Source: Stomoxys calcitrans
Taxonomy: Eukaryota > Arthropoda > Insecta > Diptera > Muscidae
DNA length: 64,000 nucleotides
Assembly (NCBI RefSeq): GCF_963082655.1
Contig: NC_081552.1
Location: 67,873,465-67,937,464 of the forward strand
Direction: 5' to 3'
Shown: one piece after another, positions 10,690 through 20,473 of the stretch
Layout of the letters: each line of letters starts with the position of its first letter
How positions within the stretch are numbered: the first letter of the stretch is position 1
The notes under the pieces: model-generated
Database searches by the model: none
Seen by the model: the letters and a program-made list of their open reading frames with translations, nothing else
Told to the model about the DNA's origin: nothing
Translations under genes and position numbers: made by a program

Positions 10690-13057
10690 ACTGGCACAGT
10701 CAGGAAGAAAGTCCTGTTTGGGAGTGCTAGTTCGACCTTTTAGATATTTCGCCCCAGTATGGATGTCATAATGGTGCTCTACTCCCAAATTTCTTTAATT
10801 TATTATTACGGCTCTTTATTTATACGGCTCATTCGGTAAATATGTCCGGTATGGGGGTGTTTTTAGGGGTGAGGTGGACCCCCTTGTATCAGATTCGTGC
10901 TCTACTCTCAAATACCTTTCATTTGAGCCTAATATTGTCATTATTGGTTGAAATTTCCATTTGGCGGGCTTTGTGGGTGGGGCGGCTGCCCTACACATCC
11001 TTTAGCAAGTATACCAAATTTCTGTTTTTAAGTTATTATAAAAAACTAAACTTTGCGTAAATCGCCCCACCCATCTCCGAGATATGGCGTTTTTGAAAAA
11101 AGAAAAGGGGAGGGTCCGCCAATTAAAGTTTGGATGTTAGATCCAAATTCTCGAAAGTGCATATCTGATTCATACTCTACTCCCAAAAACCACATTTGAG
11201 CTACATAATGCTATAATCGGTATATATGTGTGGTTCAGGGGGAGTTTATGAGATGAGTTGTCCCTGAAGCACTTTGCCATTAACAGATATCAGATTTGAG
11301 ACCCTTTTTGCCAAAATCCACGAATATGTCCAGTTTGGGGTGTATGTTGAGTGGGCCGCCCACCCAATCACATAGCCCTGAAAAATATCAGTATTGTACT
11401 CTACTTTTAAATTCCTTTTATTCGAGCCGCAATTGCAATTGGTTTAGGGGGAGTTTATGGGGTAAGACTACCCTCAAACACTTGATATCAAAATTGGATG
11501 CCAAATTAGTTTTCTACTTTTGAGCGCCTTTTACGCCTTATCTCTGAAACAATATCAGCGTCGTGCTAGAGCACGATTTTGTTTGAGGCCCATAATGTCA
11601 GGCATTTTGAAGGTGACGATCAAGATATTGAGGACTACGGATCTCCGTCAGATCCACACTAATTAATTTTTTTTTTTTTTGTATCGGTAATCCACATTCC
11701 AAATCATATTTCAAAGCTACAATTTGAAACAGCACATTTTTAAAGATCTGCAGCTTCTCCTGTGTCTAGCCCAATTTGAGAGTAAAAAGTGTACTTTAGT
11801 ACCAAAGATTGCTGTCCTATTCTATCCTGATCGGCCTTCATATATTATTTTTAATACGTGTTTCTTGTGTAGGATGGGGAAGGGGGATTGCCCTCTGACT
11901 CGTCCTTTAATTTGAGTACAATATTTTCTCGGTCCTCCTACATGACAGTTTGCTGTTCTTTTTATTGGGAGGTGAGGATCGGTCCCCCCGACGCTAAGAC
12001 CCACAAGTCAATTTTGTTGAGTCCTTTATTGTCGCGATCAACATTTTATGCTGAACGGCATGACGTAACCCAGATACTTGAATCCTTATATCAACATTCA
12101 ATTCGAACTCTACTGTCATAGACCTTTCGTTTAATTCTCATATTATCCCGATCGAACAACACGTCTTATTGAAGAGTACTAGGTGGGTGGGCCGGTCCCA
12201 GACTCTGTCCCAAATATGTATATCAGATTGGTGGTCAACTCACAGACCTTTCGTTTAATATTCATTTTGTGACGTTGGACATTGATGCACGTTTTGGGGG
12301 TTTTTGGAGTTTTGGAGAGGCCTTGTAGACACCTTGGACCAAATTATACTCAACTTCCAAACACCTTTCGTTTGATACCCATATTGTCCCAATCTGTAAA
12401 AATGCAAGTTGAGGGGTTTTTGGGGGTGGGGAGGCCCCCATTTCTTCAGACACTAACGAATACATTTTAATATCAGACTTGTACTGTAATTTTAAATATC
12501 TTTCATTTGACACCCATATTGCTCGAAGCGGTAAAAGTGTTCTGTTGGTTGGTGTTTTTAGGGATGGGGAACCCCCCGACACATAAGGTGGGAATTTTAT
12601 ACCAAGTACGTACTCTACTCTTAAAAACCTCCTATTTGCCTCAAGCGGTAAAGTGTCTTGTTGGGTGGTGTTTTTGGGGGTGGGGGACCCCCCAACACTA
12701 AGGGTGAAACTTTTATGCCAAGTTCGTACTCTTCTCTTAAATAACTTTCATTTGAAACCAACATTGTCCCAGTCGGTAAACATGTCCGTTCGGGTGGGTT
12801 TTGAGATGGGGCGTCCTCCAGGTTAGTTGACCCTAAACTTTTATACGAATTTCGTGTTTTTAGCGTACGAAGAGGTTGCATAAAAATTTTCGCTTAAATC
12901 GGTGCACCCATCTCCGAGATCTTGTGGTAAGGTGGAGGGTCCGCCCCGCCTTCGGATATGTAGTACTTTATTTTCACCGGAGGCTCAAATATCTGTGAAA
13001 ATTTCATGATAATTGGTTCAATAGTTTTTGAGTCTGTACAAACAAACAAATAAACAT
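10690..13057 (-). mobile_element. Helitron-like element with tandem G/C-tract units, minus orientation
   Basis: Units of roughly 130-160 bp repeat: CTCTACTCTCAAATACC, CATTTGAGCC, ATTGTC, then a GGGTGGGG/CCCCC tract. The 5' leader lies at the right end (12890-13057): CACCCATCTCCGAGAT, GGGTCCGCCCCGCC, TTTGAGTCTGTACAAACAAAC. The same leader opens the plus-orientation copies at 16.92, 36.54, 51.26 and 62.33 kb. Blocks at 11.55-11.95 kb recur inverted at 38.2-38.6 kb. No helicase or Rep is present, so it would be non-autonomous. The Helitron assignment rests on the ends of the sister copy at 51.26-53.16 kb. Confidence 0.55.
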
Positions 13058-13058
13058 A

Positions 13059-13655
13059 AAGAGTGATTTTTTTGAGGTTAGGATTTTCATGCATTAGTAT
13101 TTGACAGATCACGTGGGATTTCAGACATGGTGTCAAAGAGAAAGATGCTCAGTATGCTTTGACATTTCATCATGAATAGACTTACTAACGAGCAACGCTT
13201 GCAAATCATTGAATTTTATTACCAAAATCAGTGTTCGGTTCGAAATGTGTTCATTCACCGTTCAGCGATGAGGCTCATTTCTGGTTGAATGGCTACGTAA
13301 ATAAGCAAAATTGCCGCATTTGGAGTGAAGAGCAACCAGAAGCCGTTCAAGAACTGCCCATGCATCCCGAAAAATGCACTGTTTGGTGTGGTTTGTACGC
13401 TGGTGGAATCATTGGACCGTATTTTTTCAAAGATGCTGTTGGACGCAACGTTACGGTGAATGAACACATTTCGAACCGAACACTGATTTTGGTAATAAAA
13501 TTCAATGATTTGCAAGCGTTGCTCGTTAGTAAGTCTATTCATGATGAAATGTCAAAGCATACTGAGCATCTTTCTCTTTGACACCATGTCTGAAATCCCA
13601 CGTGATCTGTCAAATACTAATGCATGAAAATCCTAACCTCAAAAAAATCACCCTT
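13059..13655 (+). mobile_element. foldback mariner-type element with internal transposase fragment
   Basis: Two 203-bp arms (13059-13261 and 13453-13655) are near-perfect inverted copies, and TA sits on both sides (13057-58, 13656-57). The loop encodes FSDEAHFWLNGYVNKQN and, further on, WCGLYAGGIIGPYFF, a mariner/Tc1-like DDE core around the first catalytic Asp. The left arm carries the start and helix-turn-helix of the same transposase (MNRLTNEQRLQIIEFYY). The middle and the 3' end are missing, and the 3' end has been replaced by an inverted copy of the 5' end. It cannot make transposase but keeps two identical ends. It lies inside the 5' leader of the Helitron-like element, which resumes at 13658. 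Confidence 0.85.
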
Positions 13656-13680
13656 TACAAACAAAGCCCAATAATTTCAT

Positions 13681-14757
13681 TTTTATACCCTCCACCATAG
13701 GATGGGGGATATACTAATTTCGTCATTCTGTTTGTATTCGTTTGAGATCGAATATTTCGAGTAGTTACATAAAGTATATATATTCTTGATCGTCGCGACA
13801 TTTTATGTCGATCTAGCCATGTCCGTCCGTCTGTCTGTCGAAAGCACGCTAACTTCCGAAGGAGTAAAGCTAGCCGCTTGAAATTTTGCACAAATACTTT
13901 TTATTTGTGTAGGTCGGTTGGTATTGTAAATGGGCCATATCGGTCAATGTTTTGAGATAGCTGCCACATAAACCGATAGTGTTTTAGTATCACTTCTAAC
14001 AACTGTGCTAAGTATGGTTCAAATCGAACCATAAACTGGTATAGCTGTCATATAAACCGATCTTGGGTTTTGACTTCTTGAGCCTCTAGAGGGCGCAATT
14101 CTAATCCGATTTGACTGAAATTTTGCACATAGTGTTTTAGTATCACTTCTAACAACTGTGTTAAGTATGGTTCAAATAAGTCCATAACCTGGTTTAGCTG
14201 CGGGTCTTGACTTCTTGAGCCTCTAGAGAGCGCAATTCATATCCGATTGGAATGAAATTTTGCACGACGTGTTTTGTTATGATATCCAACAACTGTGCTA
14301 AGTATGAGTCAATTCGGTTCATAACCTGATATTGCTGCCATATAAACCGATCTGAGATCTTGACTTCTTGAGCCTCTAGAGGTCGCAATTATTATCCGAT
14401 TTGCCTGAAATTTTGTACAACGGATCCTCTCATGAGCATCAACGTACGTGTTTATTATGGTCTGAATCGCTCAATAGCCCGATACAGCTCCCATATAAAT
14501 CGATCTCTCTATTTTACTTCTTGAGCCCCCAAAGGGCCCAATTCTTATTCGAATTGGCTGACATTCTACACAGGTCTCCAACATATAATTTAATTGTGGT
14601 CTAAACCGGATCATATCTTGATATCGCTCTAATAGCAGAGCAAATCTTTTCTTATATCATTTTTTGTCTAAGAAAAGATGTCGGGAAAAGAACTCGACAA
14701 ATGCGCTCCATGGTGGAGGGTATATAAGATTCGGCCCGACCGAAGCCTGCATTTATT
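13681..14757 (-). mobile_element. mini-me/DINE-1-like element, minus orientation
   Basis: ATACCCTCCACCATAGGATG at the left, then TATATATATTCTTGATCG and GTCCGTCCGTCTGTCTGTC. Four units of roughly 150 bp follow (ATAAACCGATC...TTGACTTCTTGAGCCTCTAGAG). It closes with GGTGGAGGGTATATAAGATT and CGGCCCGACCGAAG. This is a full-length-looking, non-coding copy. Confidence 0.75.
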
Positions 14758-14779
14758 TGTGTCCCCACACATTAATTAA

Positions 14780-15533
14780 ATCATACAGTGTCCTGTTAGG
14801 TCATTATAATTTATCGACTGTTTTGGGGTGAGGTGGTCCGCTAGATATATGAGCACAATAATGAGATCAGATTCGCAGTTCTCAACCTCATACCTTTAAT
14901 TTAACCCCATTTTTTCATGATTGGTGTATACAGCCGTTTGGTGGGGGGCATCTATATGAGGGTTGTGCGCCATACTGTCACTTGATCACAAAATTGAATG
15001 ACGCAAATTAATAGGTCAAATAATCTATTGGAGGCGATTATAGGAGGTAAAGCACCACCTACATTCATGAACACAAAGTTTAATTCATGAACACAAAGTT
15101 TAATTTCATATTCATAATCTGCTTTCAAATGCCTTTCATTTGAGTCTTATATGTTGTAGATATGATAGAGTAAAATGCTAATTTGGGGGGCTTTTTGAGA
15201 GTGGGCGACCCGCAAATACTTCGACATAATTTTTTATGTTATATTCGTAATCAATTCCCGAATGCATTTCATTTGAGTCCCATATTTATATGTATGTCCA
15301 ATATGTTTGTTTGGGGAACTTTTGGGGTTGGAGTGGCATCTGGGTTCCTTGGACCCAGCTTTAAATACCATATTCGTATTCTACTCTCCAATACTTTTCA
15401 TTTGATGCCAATATTGCCCCGATCGATCAACCTTGATTTTGGGTGGTGTTTTTTGGGATGACGGGGGAGGCTCAGCCTCTTCCAATATCAACAAATTATT
15501 TAGCCTATACCTCCTTCCTGACCATATTCGTAA

Positions 15534-15535
<2 letters not shown>
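14780..15535 (-). mobile_element. Helitron-like tandem-unit segment, minus orientation
   Basis: Units with TTTCATTTGAGTC, ATTGCCCCGATCG, GGTGTTTTTTGGGATG and CCTCAGCC/GACCC tracts match the minus-orientation block at 10.7-13.0 kb. No leader or end was recognised here, so this is an internal fragment. Confidence 0.45.

Positions 15536-15566
<31 letters not shown>
15536..15566. repeat. (TA)n microsatellite
   Basis: About 15 uninterrupted TA dinucleotides in the stretch after GTAATC. It lies at the junction between the Helitron-like tract and the three-copy module. Confidence 0.95.
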
Positions 15567-15567
<1 letters not shown>

Positions 15568-15568
<1 letters not shown>

Positions 15569-15965
15569 GGGTCATATGGTATGACTATTCATAGACAACC
15601 ACCATACCATGTGACTACCTATTAAATAGTCATCATTTGCCCTTGTTTTTCTACCCACCACATCCAACTCTAAGAGAGTAGCACTAACATATACATTAGC
15701 GCCATCTGGCTGTCTTCAATTGGATTTAGTTGATCCAATTGAAAACAGCCAGTAAATGGCAATAATTTGGTGAAGCCAACATGAACCGAGAGAGGGCAGA
15801 GTGGTAAAAATTAATCATCCAGCATGTATCTTTGTTATGACAACCTATCGGTACTTTGAATAAAGAAAAATAAAATATAGGAATATCGTTGCAGTTGTTT
15901 GCGGTATTATTTTTTTACTTTTCCACCCAAGACGCTGTTTAAGGTAATTTAATTGCCAATCTATG
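15568..15965 (+). repeat. three-copy dispersed module M, copy 1
   Basis: This shares ordered blocks with 60.64-61.02 and 61.8-62.12 kb: GAGTAGCACTAACAT, GCCATCTGGCTGTCTTCAAT, TTGATCCAATTGAAAACAGCC, CAACATGAAC, GAGAGGGCAGAGTGGT, AATTAATCATC. Copies 1 and 2 also keep TTTGAATAAAGAAAA and a T-rich ACTTTCCACCCAAGACG-like end. No open frame. In this copy the left 45 bp (ACAACCACCATACCATG...AAATAGTCATCA) is inverted relative to copy 2. Confidence 0.6.
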
Positions 15966-15970
15966 ACATA

Positions 15971-16777
15971 GAAAACAAGTAAGAGCGTGCTAAGTTCGGC
16001 CGGATCTTATCTACCCTCCACCATGGATCGCATTTGTCGAGTTCTATGCGCGGTATCTCTTTATATCAAGTGATTGTCCTATTCGGACCATAAATGAATG
16101 CTGAACATTGTAGAAGTCATTGTGCAATGTTTCATTTCATTAGGATAAGAATTGCGCTTTGCAGGGGCTCGAGAAGCAAAATCGGGAGATCGGTTTAAAT
16201 GGGAGCTGTATCAAGCTATTGATCGATTCAGACCATATTAGACACGTATGTTGAAGGTCATGAGAGAAGCCGTTGTACAAAATGTCTTCCAATTCGGGTG
16301 AGAATTGCGCCCCCTAGAGGTTCAAGAAGTCAAGATCCCAGATCGGTTTATATGGTAGTTATATCAGGTTACGTACCGATTTGCGCCATACTTATTGCAA
16401 GTCATAACAAAATACTACGTGCAAAATTGCTGTCAAATTGGATGAGAATTGCGCCCTCTAGAGGCTCAAGAAGTCAAGACCCAAGATCGGTTTATATGGC
16501 AGCTATATCAAAGCATGGACCTATTTGGCCCATTTACAACCCAACCGATCTATACTAATAACAATTATTTGTGCAAAATTTCAAGCGGTTAGCTTTACTC
16601 CTTCGAAAGTTAGAGTGCTTTCGACAGACAGACGGACGGACATGGCTAGATCGACTTAAAATGACTTGACGATCAAGAATATATATACTTTATGGGGTCT
16701 CAGACGCATATTTCGAGGTGTTACAAACAGAATGAGGAAATAAGTATACCCCCATCCTATGGTGGAGGGTATAAAAA
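15971..16777 (+). mobile_element. mini-me/DINE-1-like element, plus orientation
   Basis: AAAACAAGTAAGAGCGTGC and TACCCTCCACCATGGATCGC start it. Units with GGTTTATATGG and GAATTGCGCCCTCTAGAGG follow. Then come CAGACAGACGGACGGACATG, the core in reverse (CTTGACGATCAAGAATATAT) and CCATCCTATGGTGGAGGGTA at the end. Open frames through it come from the 51-codon unit length and carry no gene motif. Confidence 0.75.
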
Positions 16778-16884
16778 TCGATATGGATACAAAAAAATTC
16801 TTTAGAAAAAAAATTGAAGAAACATCTTATTAGTTAAAATGTCAACATTTTAGAGTAGGAATAAGAAACATATTTTTCGCGTGG

Positions 16885-17260
16885 TGAAAATGAAGGTACA
16901 GCGATGCGGGACGGGCTCAGCTCTCTATATAAATAAATTTTTGTTTGTTTATCGTTTTCTTTGTTTGTGTGCTCCATATAGACTCAAAAACGGCTGAACA
17001 GATTTTCTTGAAATTTTCACAGAAGGTGCATTATGGGCCCGTGGTGAAAATAGGGTACTTCATTTTTTGTTATGTGATGATGGGGACACCTTCCCCCTTA
17101 CCCTAATTTCAAAAATGCCAGATCTCGGAGATGGGTAGGGCGATTTAAGCTAAATTTTGTTTGCACTCTAACACGGGGTGTAATATAACATGGGGTGCCT
17201 AGGAGGTCCGCCCACCCCCAAAACCCGGCAAATGGATTTATAGACCAATCAATACAACAT
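16885..17260 (+). mobile_element. Helitron-like 3' end abutting a 5' leader
   Basis: A 3'-type terminus (GAAGGTACAGCGATGCGGGA, then CGGGCTCAGCT) at 16885-16925 is followed directly by a leader (TCTATATAAATAAATTTTTG, then ATAGACTCAAAAACGGCTGA). The leader continues to GGAGGTCCGCCCACCCCC near 17220. The remainder is truncated. Confidence 0.5.
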
Positions 17261-17339
17261 GAACTAAATAGCATTGAAATAAAGTGCTCATTTGTTAACC
17301 AATTTTTTCGAAATTTAGCAGAAAGGATTTTCCTATGAC

Positions 17340-17815
17340 TATAAATATAACTGGTGAATTTCATAGAAAGTGGATGAGATTAAGATGTAGCTGCCATATA
17401 AGTATATCGCCCGATGTTCACTTCTAGAGCCACTGCAAGTGCATTTATTGACCAATTATGACAAAATTTTGTATAACGCTTTCCTCGACGACTGCCACAA
17501 TATCTAAGAAGTTTGCTCGAAATCAGTTAAGATTTAGATATAGCACCCATAAATATATATATATATTCATCAGATTTTGGGTAATTTGCAATTATGTTGT
17601 TGTTTGTTAACCGTAGCTGTTACAGTTTGAACATATTTGCTTTGCTCGAAATTTGATACGGGTTGTTTAATAACCCATCTGAAAACTTCCACCGGGGTCC
17701 ATCAAAATGGCTTCAGAATTAGATATAGCTCTCACTTTGTACTTATAGGGTAGGTGTAGGGTATTTTAAAGTCGGCACCGCCCGACTTTTGCCTTTCCTT
17801 GCTGGTTTGTTTACT
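17340..17815 (+). repeat. K-family DINE-like fragment with hairpin terminus
   Basis: Units with AGATGTAGCTGCCATATAAG and CGCCCGATGTTCACTT lead to a terminal stem (AGTCGGCACCGCCCGACTTT, 17770-17790) followed by TGCCTTTCCTTGCTGG. The same stem ends the K-family copy at 21.6 kb. Confidence 0.55.
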
Positions 17816-19080
17816 GACTTCAGCAATCTCAAATATTTTAGTTAATCATATAGAAATAAATGTCAAATCTATGACGTTTCTATGCGTCAAATTGTATCCC
17901 AATTTTTTGTTGTTGGACATCTGACTGTACATTTTATATGATTCTGCCATGGTTTACTATTTAGTTATTCGATTGTTATTATGTATTTGTGAATACAAAA
18001 TTTTAAAATCAGCATCATAAGGCCGTAATATTTTAACACCGATAGATTAATGTAGATTTGAATTAGGTTTATTTGACAGATTTCCTTCAGAGAACTGTCA
18101 TCTATAGATCTATTTCAAATCTACATTCAGTTTTGAGAGTAAGGCCCTAACTATTAATGTTATTGTGCTTTTTATTACCACACAAACTGTGTATTGTGTT
18201 TTTCTGTGCTTGCCATTATTATTGCCCCACAAATGTCAAAGCTCCATTCGCACAAAAAAAGTCGATAAAAACAATTAAATTTGCAAATTGTTGTGCAAAT
18301 CCCACTAATTGATTTTAATCAATTTACAATTTAATAAATGTAATTAAATGAAATATTGTATAATCTACTACATAAACAAGTAGCCGATCAACAGTATTCA
18401 ATTACATATTGCAATAATTAGTTTTAAATTTAAATTTGTATTCAATATTTCATAAGTGCACATGTTGGATATACATATGCTCATAAATTTGATTTTAAAT
18501 GGATTATTAATTTCTCCGGAATTGTGACTTTGTTCAGACAGTTGAGGCACACCTCTGTGATCAAGTGAAATAATGCCTTTATTTAGGGCTCATATTTCCA
18601 TTGAGATTTCCTGGGAAATTTTGGCAATTGACATTTATGATTATGGTTTTCCATTAAATTAAATTGATTCATTTTGTGTAAACGATGAAATCAATCATGT
18701 ACAAAACATGAAATGTATTTCCTGGTGCCTCGAGGGAAGGGTAGGCAATTAATTCCTTTAATATACTTGTGAGCGAGTTTAATAAATACAATAAGCGTAT
18801 ATCTAAAAGAGGCCATTTTGTTATACATTACAAAGGTACATTTGTGTGTGTGAATTGAAGAAAACCTATAAATTTGTTAATAATTTGAAAAATCTCAAGT
18901 GACACTCATATGAAGCACAATAATAAGAAAGGTAGAATAATGGGTTTACGTTGTATTACTCTTAAGTATTGTATTGTAAATTGACATCTCAAAGGCGCTT
19001 CTTTGAAAGCCTCTTAAGGCTTCATTGAAACAGTTGACTGTGAATATGAATTACAAAAGAATTGCATGTGTGCTCATTGT
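17816..19080. other. AT-rich unassigned sequence
   Basis: No gene is seen. It contains a short inverted repeat listed separately. The stretch at 17955-18005 (TTATGTATTTGTGAATAC, AAATTTTAAAATCAG) recurs at 48.65-48.70 kb, so part of it is dispersed repeat. Confidence 0.4.
18018..18152. mobile_element. small inverted-repeat (MITE-like) element
   Basis: The left arm contains AAGGCCGTAA and AATGTAGATTTGAATTAG. The right arm contains the inverse, TTTCAAATCTACATTCAG and AGTAAGGCCCTAAC. The arms are imperfect, about 50 bp long, around a short centre. No target duplication could be fixed. Confidence 0.45.
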
Positions 19081-19084
19081 TTAT

Positions 19085-19750
19085 TAGGATAGGTTAGGTT
19101 TAAACGGCCGTCAGTGATCCGACTCTTTTAGACGTTTTCGCCCACGGTGATACCAGAGGAACAGGAGAAGGAAGATGCCTTCCAGTTCCTACAGTGAACC
19201 ATCAAAATCGCTTTAATAATCCAAGCAACACAGTAGATGTTCTACAGTCTCTTCCTCCTCGACGTACTCACAGCTTCTGCAAAAATCGTTACTGGCAGCC
19301 TTCCGTCCGTCAGCATGTTTTCCGATCACACACTGACCTGTCCTGGCGGACACAACGTCTGAGACATCTGTTCTAGCCAGCAAGAGCAAAGCTGTAGACC
19401 ACATAATTTTGGACTGTTCACAAACCCCAGTTTGTGACCGTCTGTCATTCGTTACCCGTCGGGACTGATCCTAAAGATTTAGCTGACATATCTTTAGAAG
19501 CATAGTTCCCTTGAAATGTGTAAGGTGTTTCATAGTCGTCTTCCCTACAATTCCCTGGGATATTCTTTGGCCAGGCACCCAGAACAGATGACTTTGAGCT
19601 GTTCAACCTCCTCGTTGAGAAATCGAGGGTTGTTTTTGTCTTCAGGGCCTAATGGCTGCCTGGCTGTCCGAGAAGATATCCATGCCAGTCGCCTTTATGA
19701 CATTGTATCTTAGCTATTATCTCTTGGCAAGTCCCTAAAGTTGATCACCT
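19085..19750 (-). mobile_element. non-LTR retrotransposon (family Y) 3' fragment, minus strand
   Basis: The minus strand reads LLLLARTDVSDVVSARTGQC, then VIGKHADGRKAASNDFCRSC and EEEETVEHLLC. The longer copy at 43.4-46.0 kb has the aligned text LLSLARTDISSIVSVMTGHC, CLIGKHA and EEEETIEPLLC. Both end downstream in the AAGATGCCTTCCAGTTCC/GTTTAAACCTAACCTATCC region. The upstream half (19.4-19.75 kb) matches the RNase H-side sequence of that copy but is frame-broken. Confidence 0.7.
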
Positions 19751-19837
19751 CGGTATTTCGAAAAATGGTTCAGGCGGCCAAACCTTTTGTTGTGGTCTGA
19801 TTTTCAAAATTCTTTTTTTGATAGATAGTACTCGAAA

Positions 19838-20128
19838 ATGGAGACCATCGTGTCGCAGAGGTTAGCATGCCCGCCTATGACGCCTGGTTTTAAATCACAG
19901 CGTAAACAAATTTTCAGCGGTGGTTTTCCCCCTACTAATGCTGGCTACATATGTAAGGTATCCTGCCATGCTAAAACATCACTGCCAAGTGTTGTCGCTG
20001 TGCGACACGTCGTTCGGACTCGACATAAAAAAGAAGGCCAATTATCATTGAGCTTAAACTTTAATCGGCACTCATTGATGTGAGAGAAGTATCCTCTGTT
20101 CCTTAATCTAATGTTCATGAAAAAAGAG
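19838..20128 (+). mobile_element. tRNA-like SINE (family S1)
   Basis: The head reads TGTCGCAGAGGTTAGCATGC and CCGCCTATGACGCCTGG, then a damaged B-box-like GTTTTAAATC. A body follows (TTTTCAGCGGTGGTTTTCCC, CGTTCGGACTCG, TTATCATTGAGCTTAAACTT, TGTTCATG). The head resembles a tRNA with A- and B-box positions, as expected of pol III SINEs. A tail fragment of the same body recurs at 41.39-41.45 kb. From memory, similar sequences are common in muscoid and tephritid flies. Confidence 0.7.
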
Positions 20129-20420
20129 CTTGACTTGCATGTCATGTGGTTTCAACAAGACGGTGTCACATGCCACACAGCACGCGTAACAATGGATTCT
20201 TTGAGGTGCGAGTTCGGTAGTCGCCTAGATCACGCGATTAAACTCCTTTAGACTATTTGTTGTGGGGCTACGTTAAATCCCATGTCTATACAGACAAGTC
20301 CGCTTCAATTGACGCATTGGAAGACAACAATGAAGAAAATTGGACTAAGCGAATGGACCATTTGAGGCGCAGTCACGGTCAACATTGGCATAAAATAATT
20401 TTCAATTATTGAATTATATG
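20129..20420 (+). pseudogene. mariner-type transposase C-terminal fragment
   Basis: The frame starts at about 20129 with LHVMWFQQDGVTCHTARVTM, holding the second catalytic Asp in QQDG.(T)CHTA. After a deletion, a second frame reads LWGYVKSHVYTDKSASIDAL and, further on, NWTKRMDHLRRS then GQHWHKIIF. This is the C-terminal half of the transposase family whose N-terminal half lies in the foldback element at 13.06 kb. Frame breaks make it non-functional. Confidence 0.75.
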
Positions 20421-20473
20421 GGCTGAACTATCGATTCAAATAAAGATTTCATGCATTTTTCTGAATTGAATGT

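Noticed and set aside
13231..13581. 116-residue frame as an intact transposase
   Set aside because: The last third is antisense of the N-terminal region, because of the inverted right arm. Two catalytic residues are missing.
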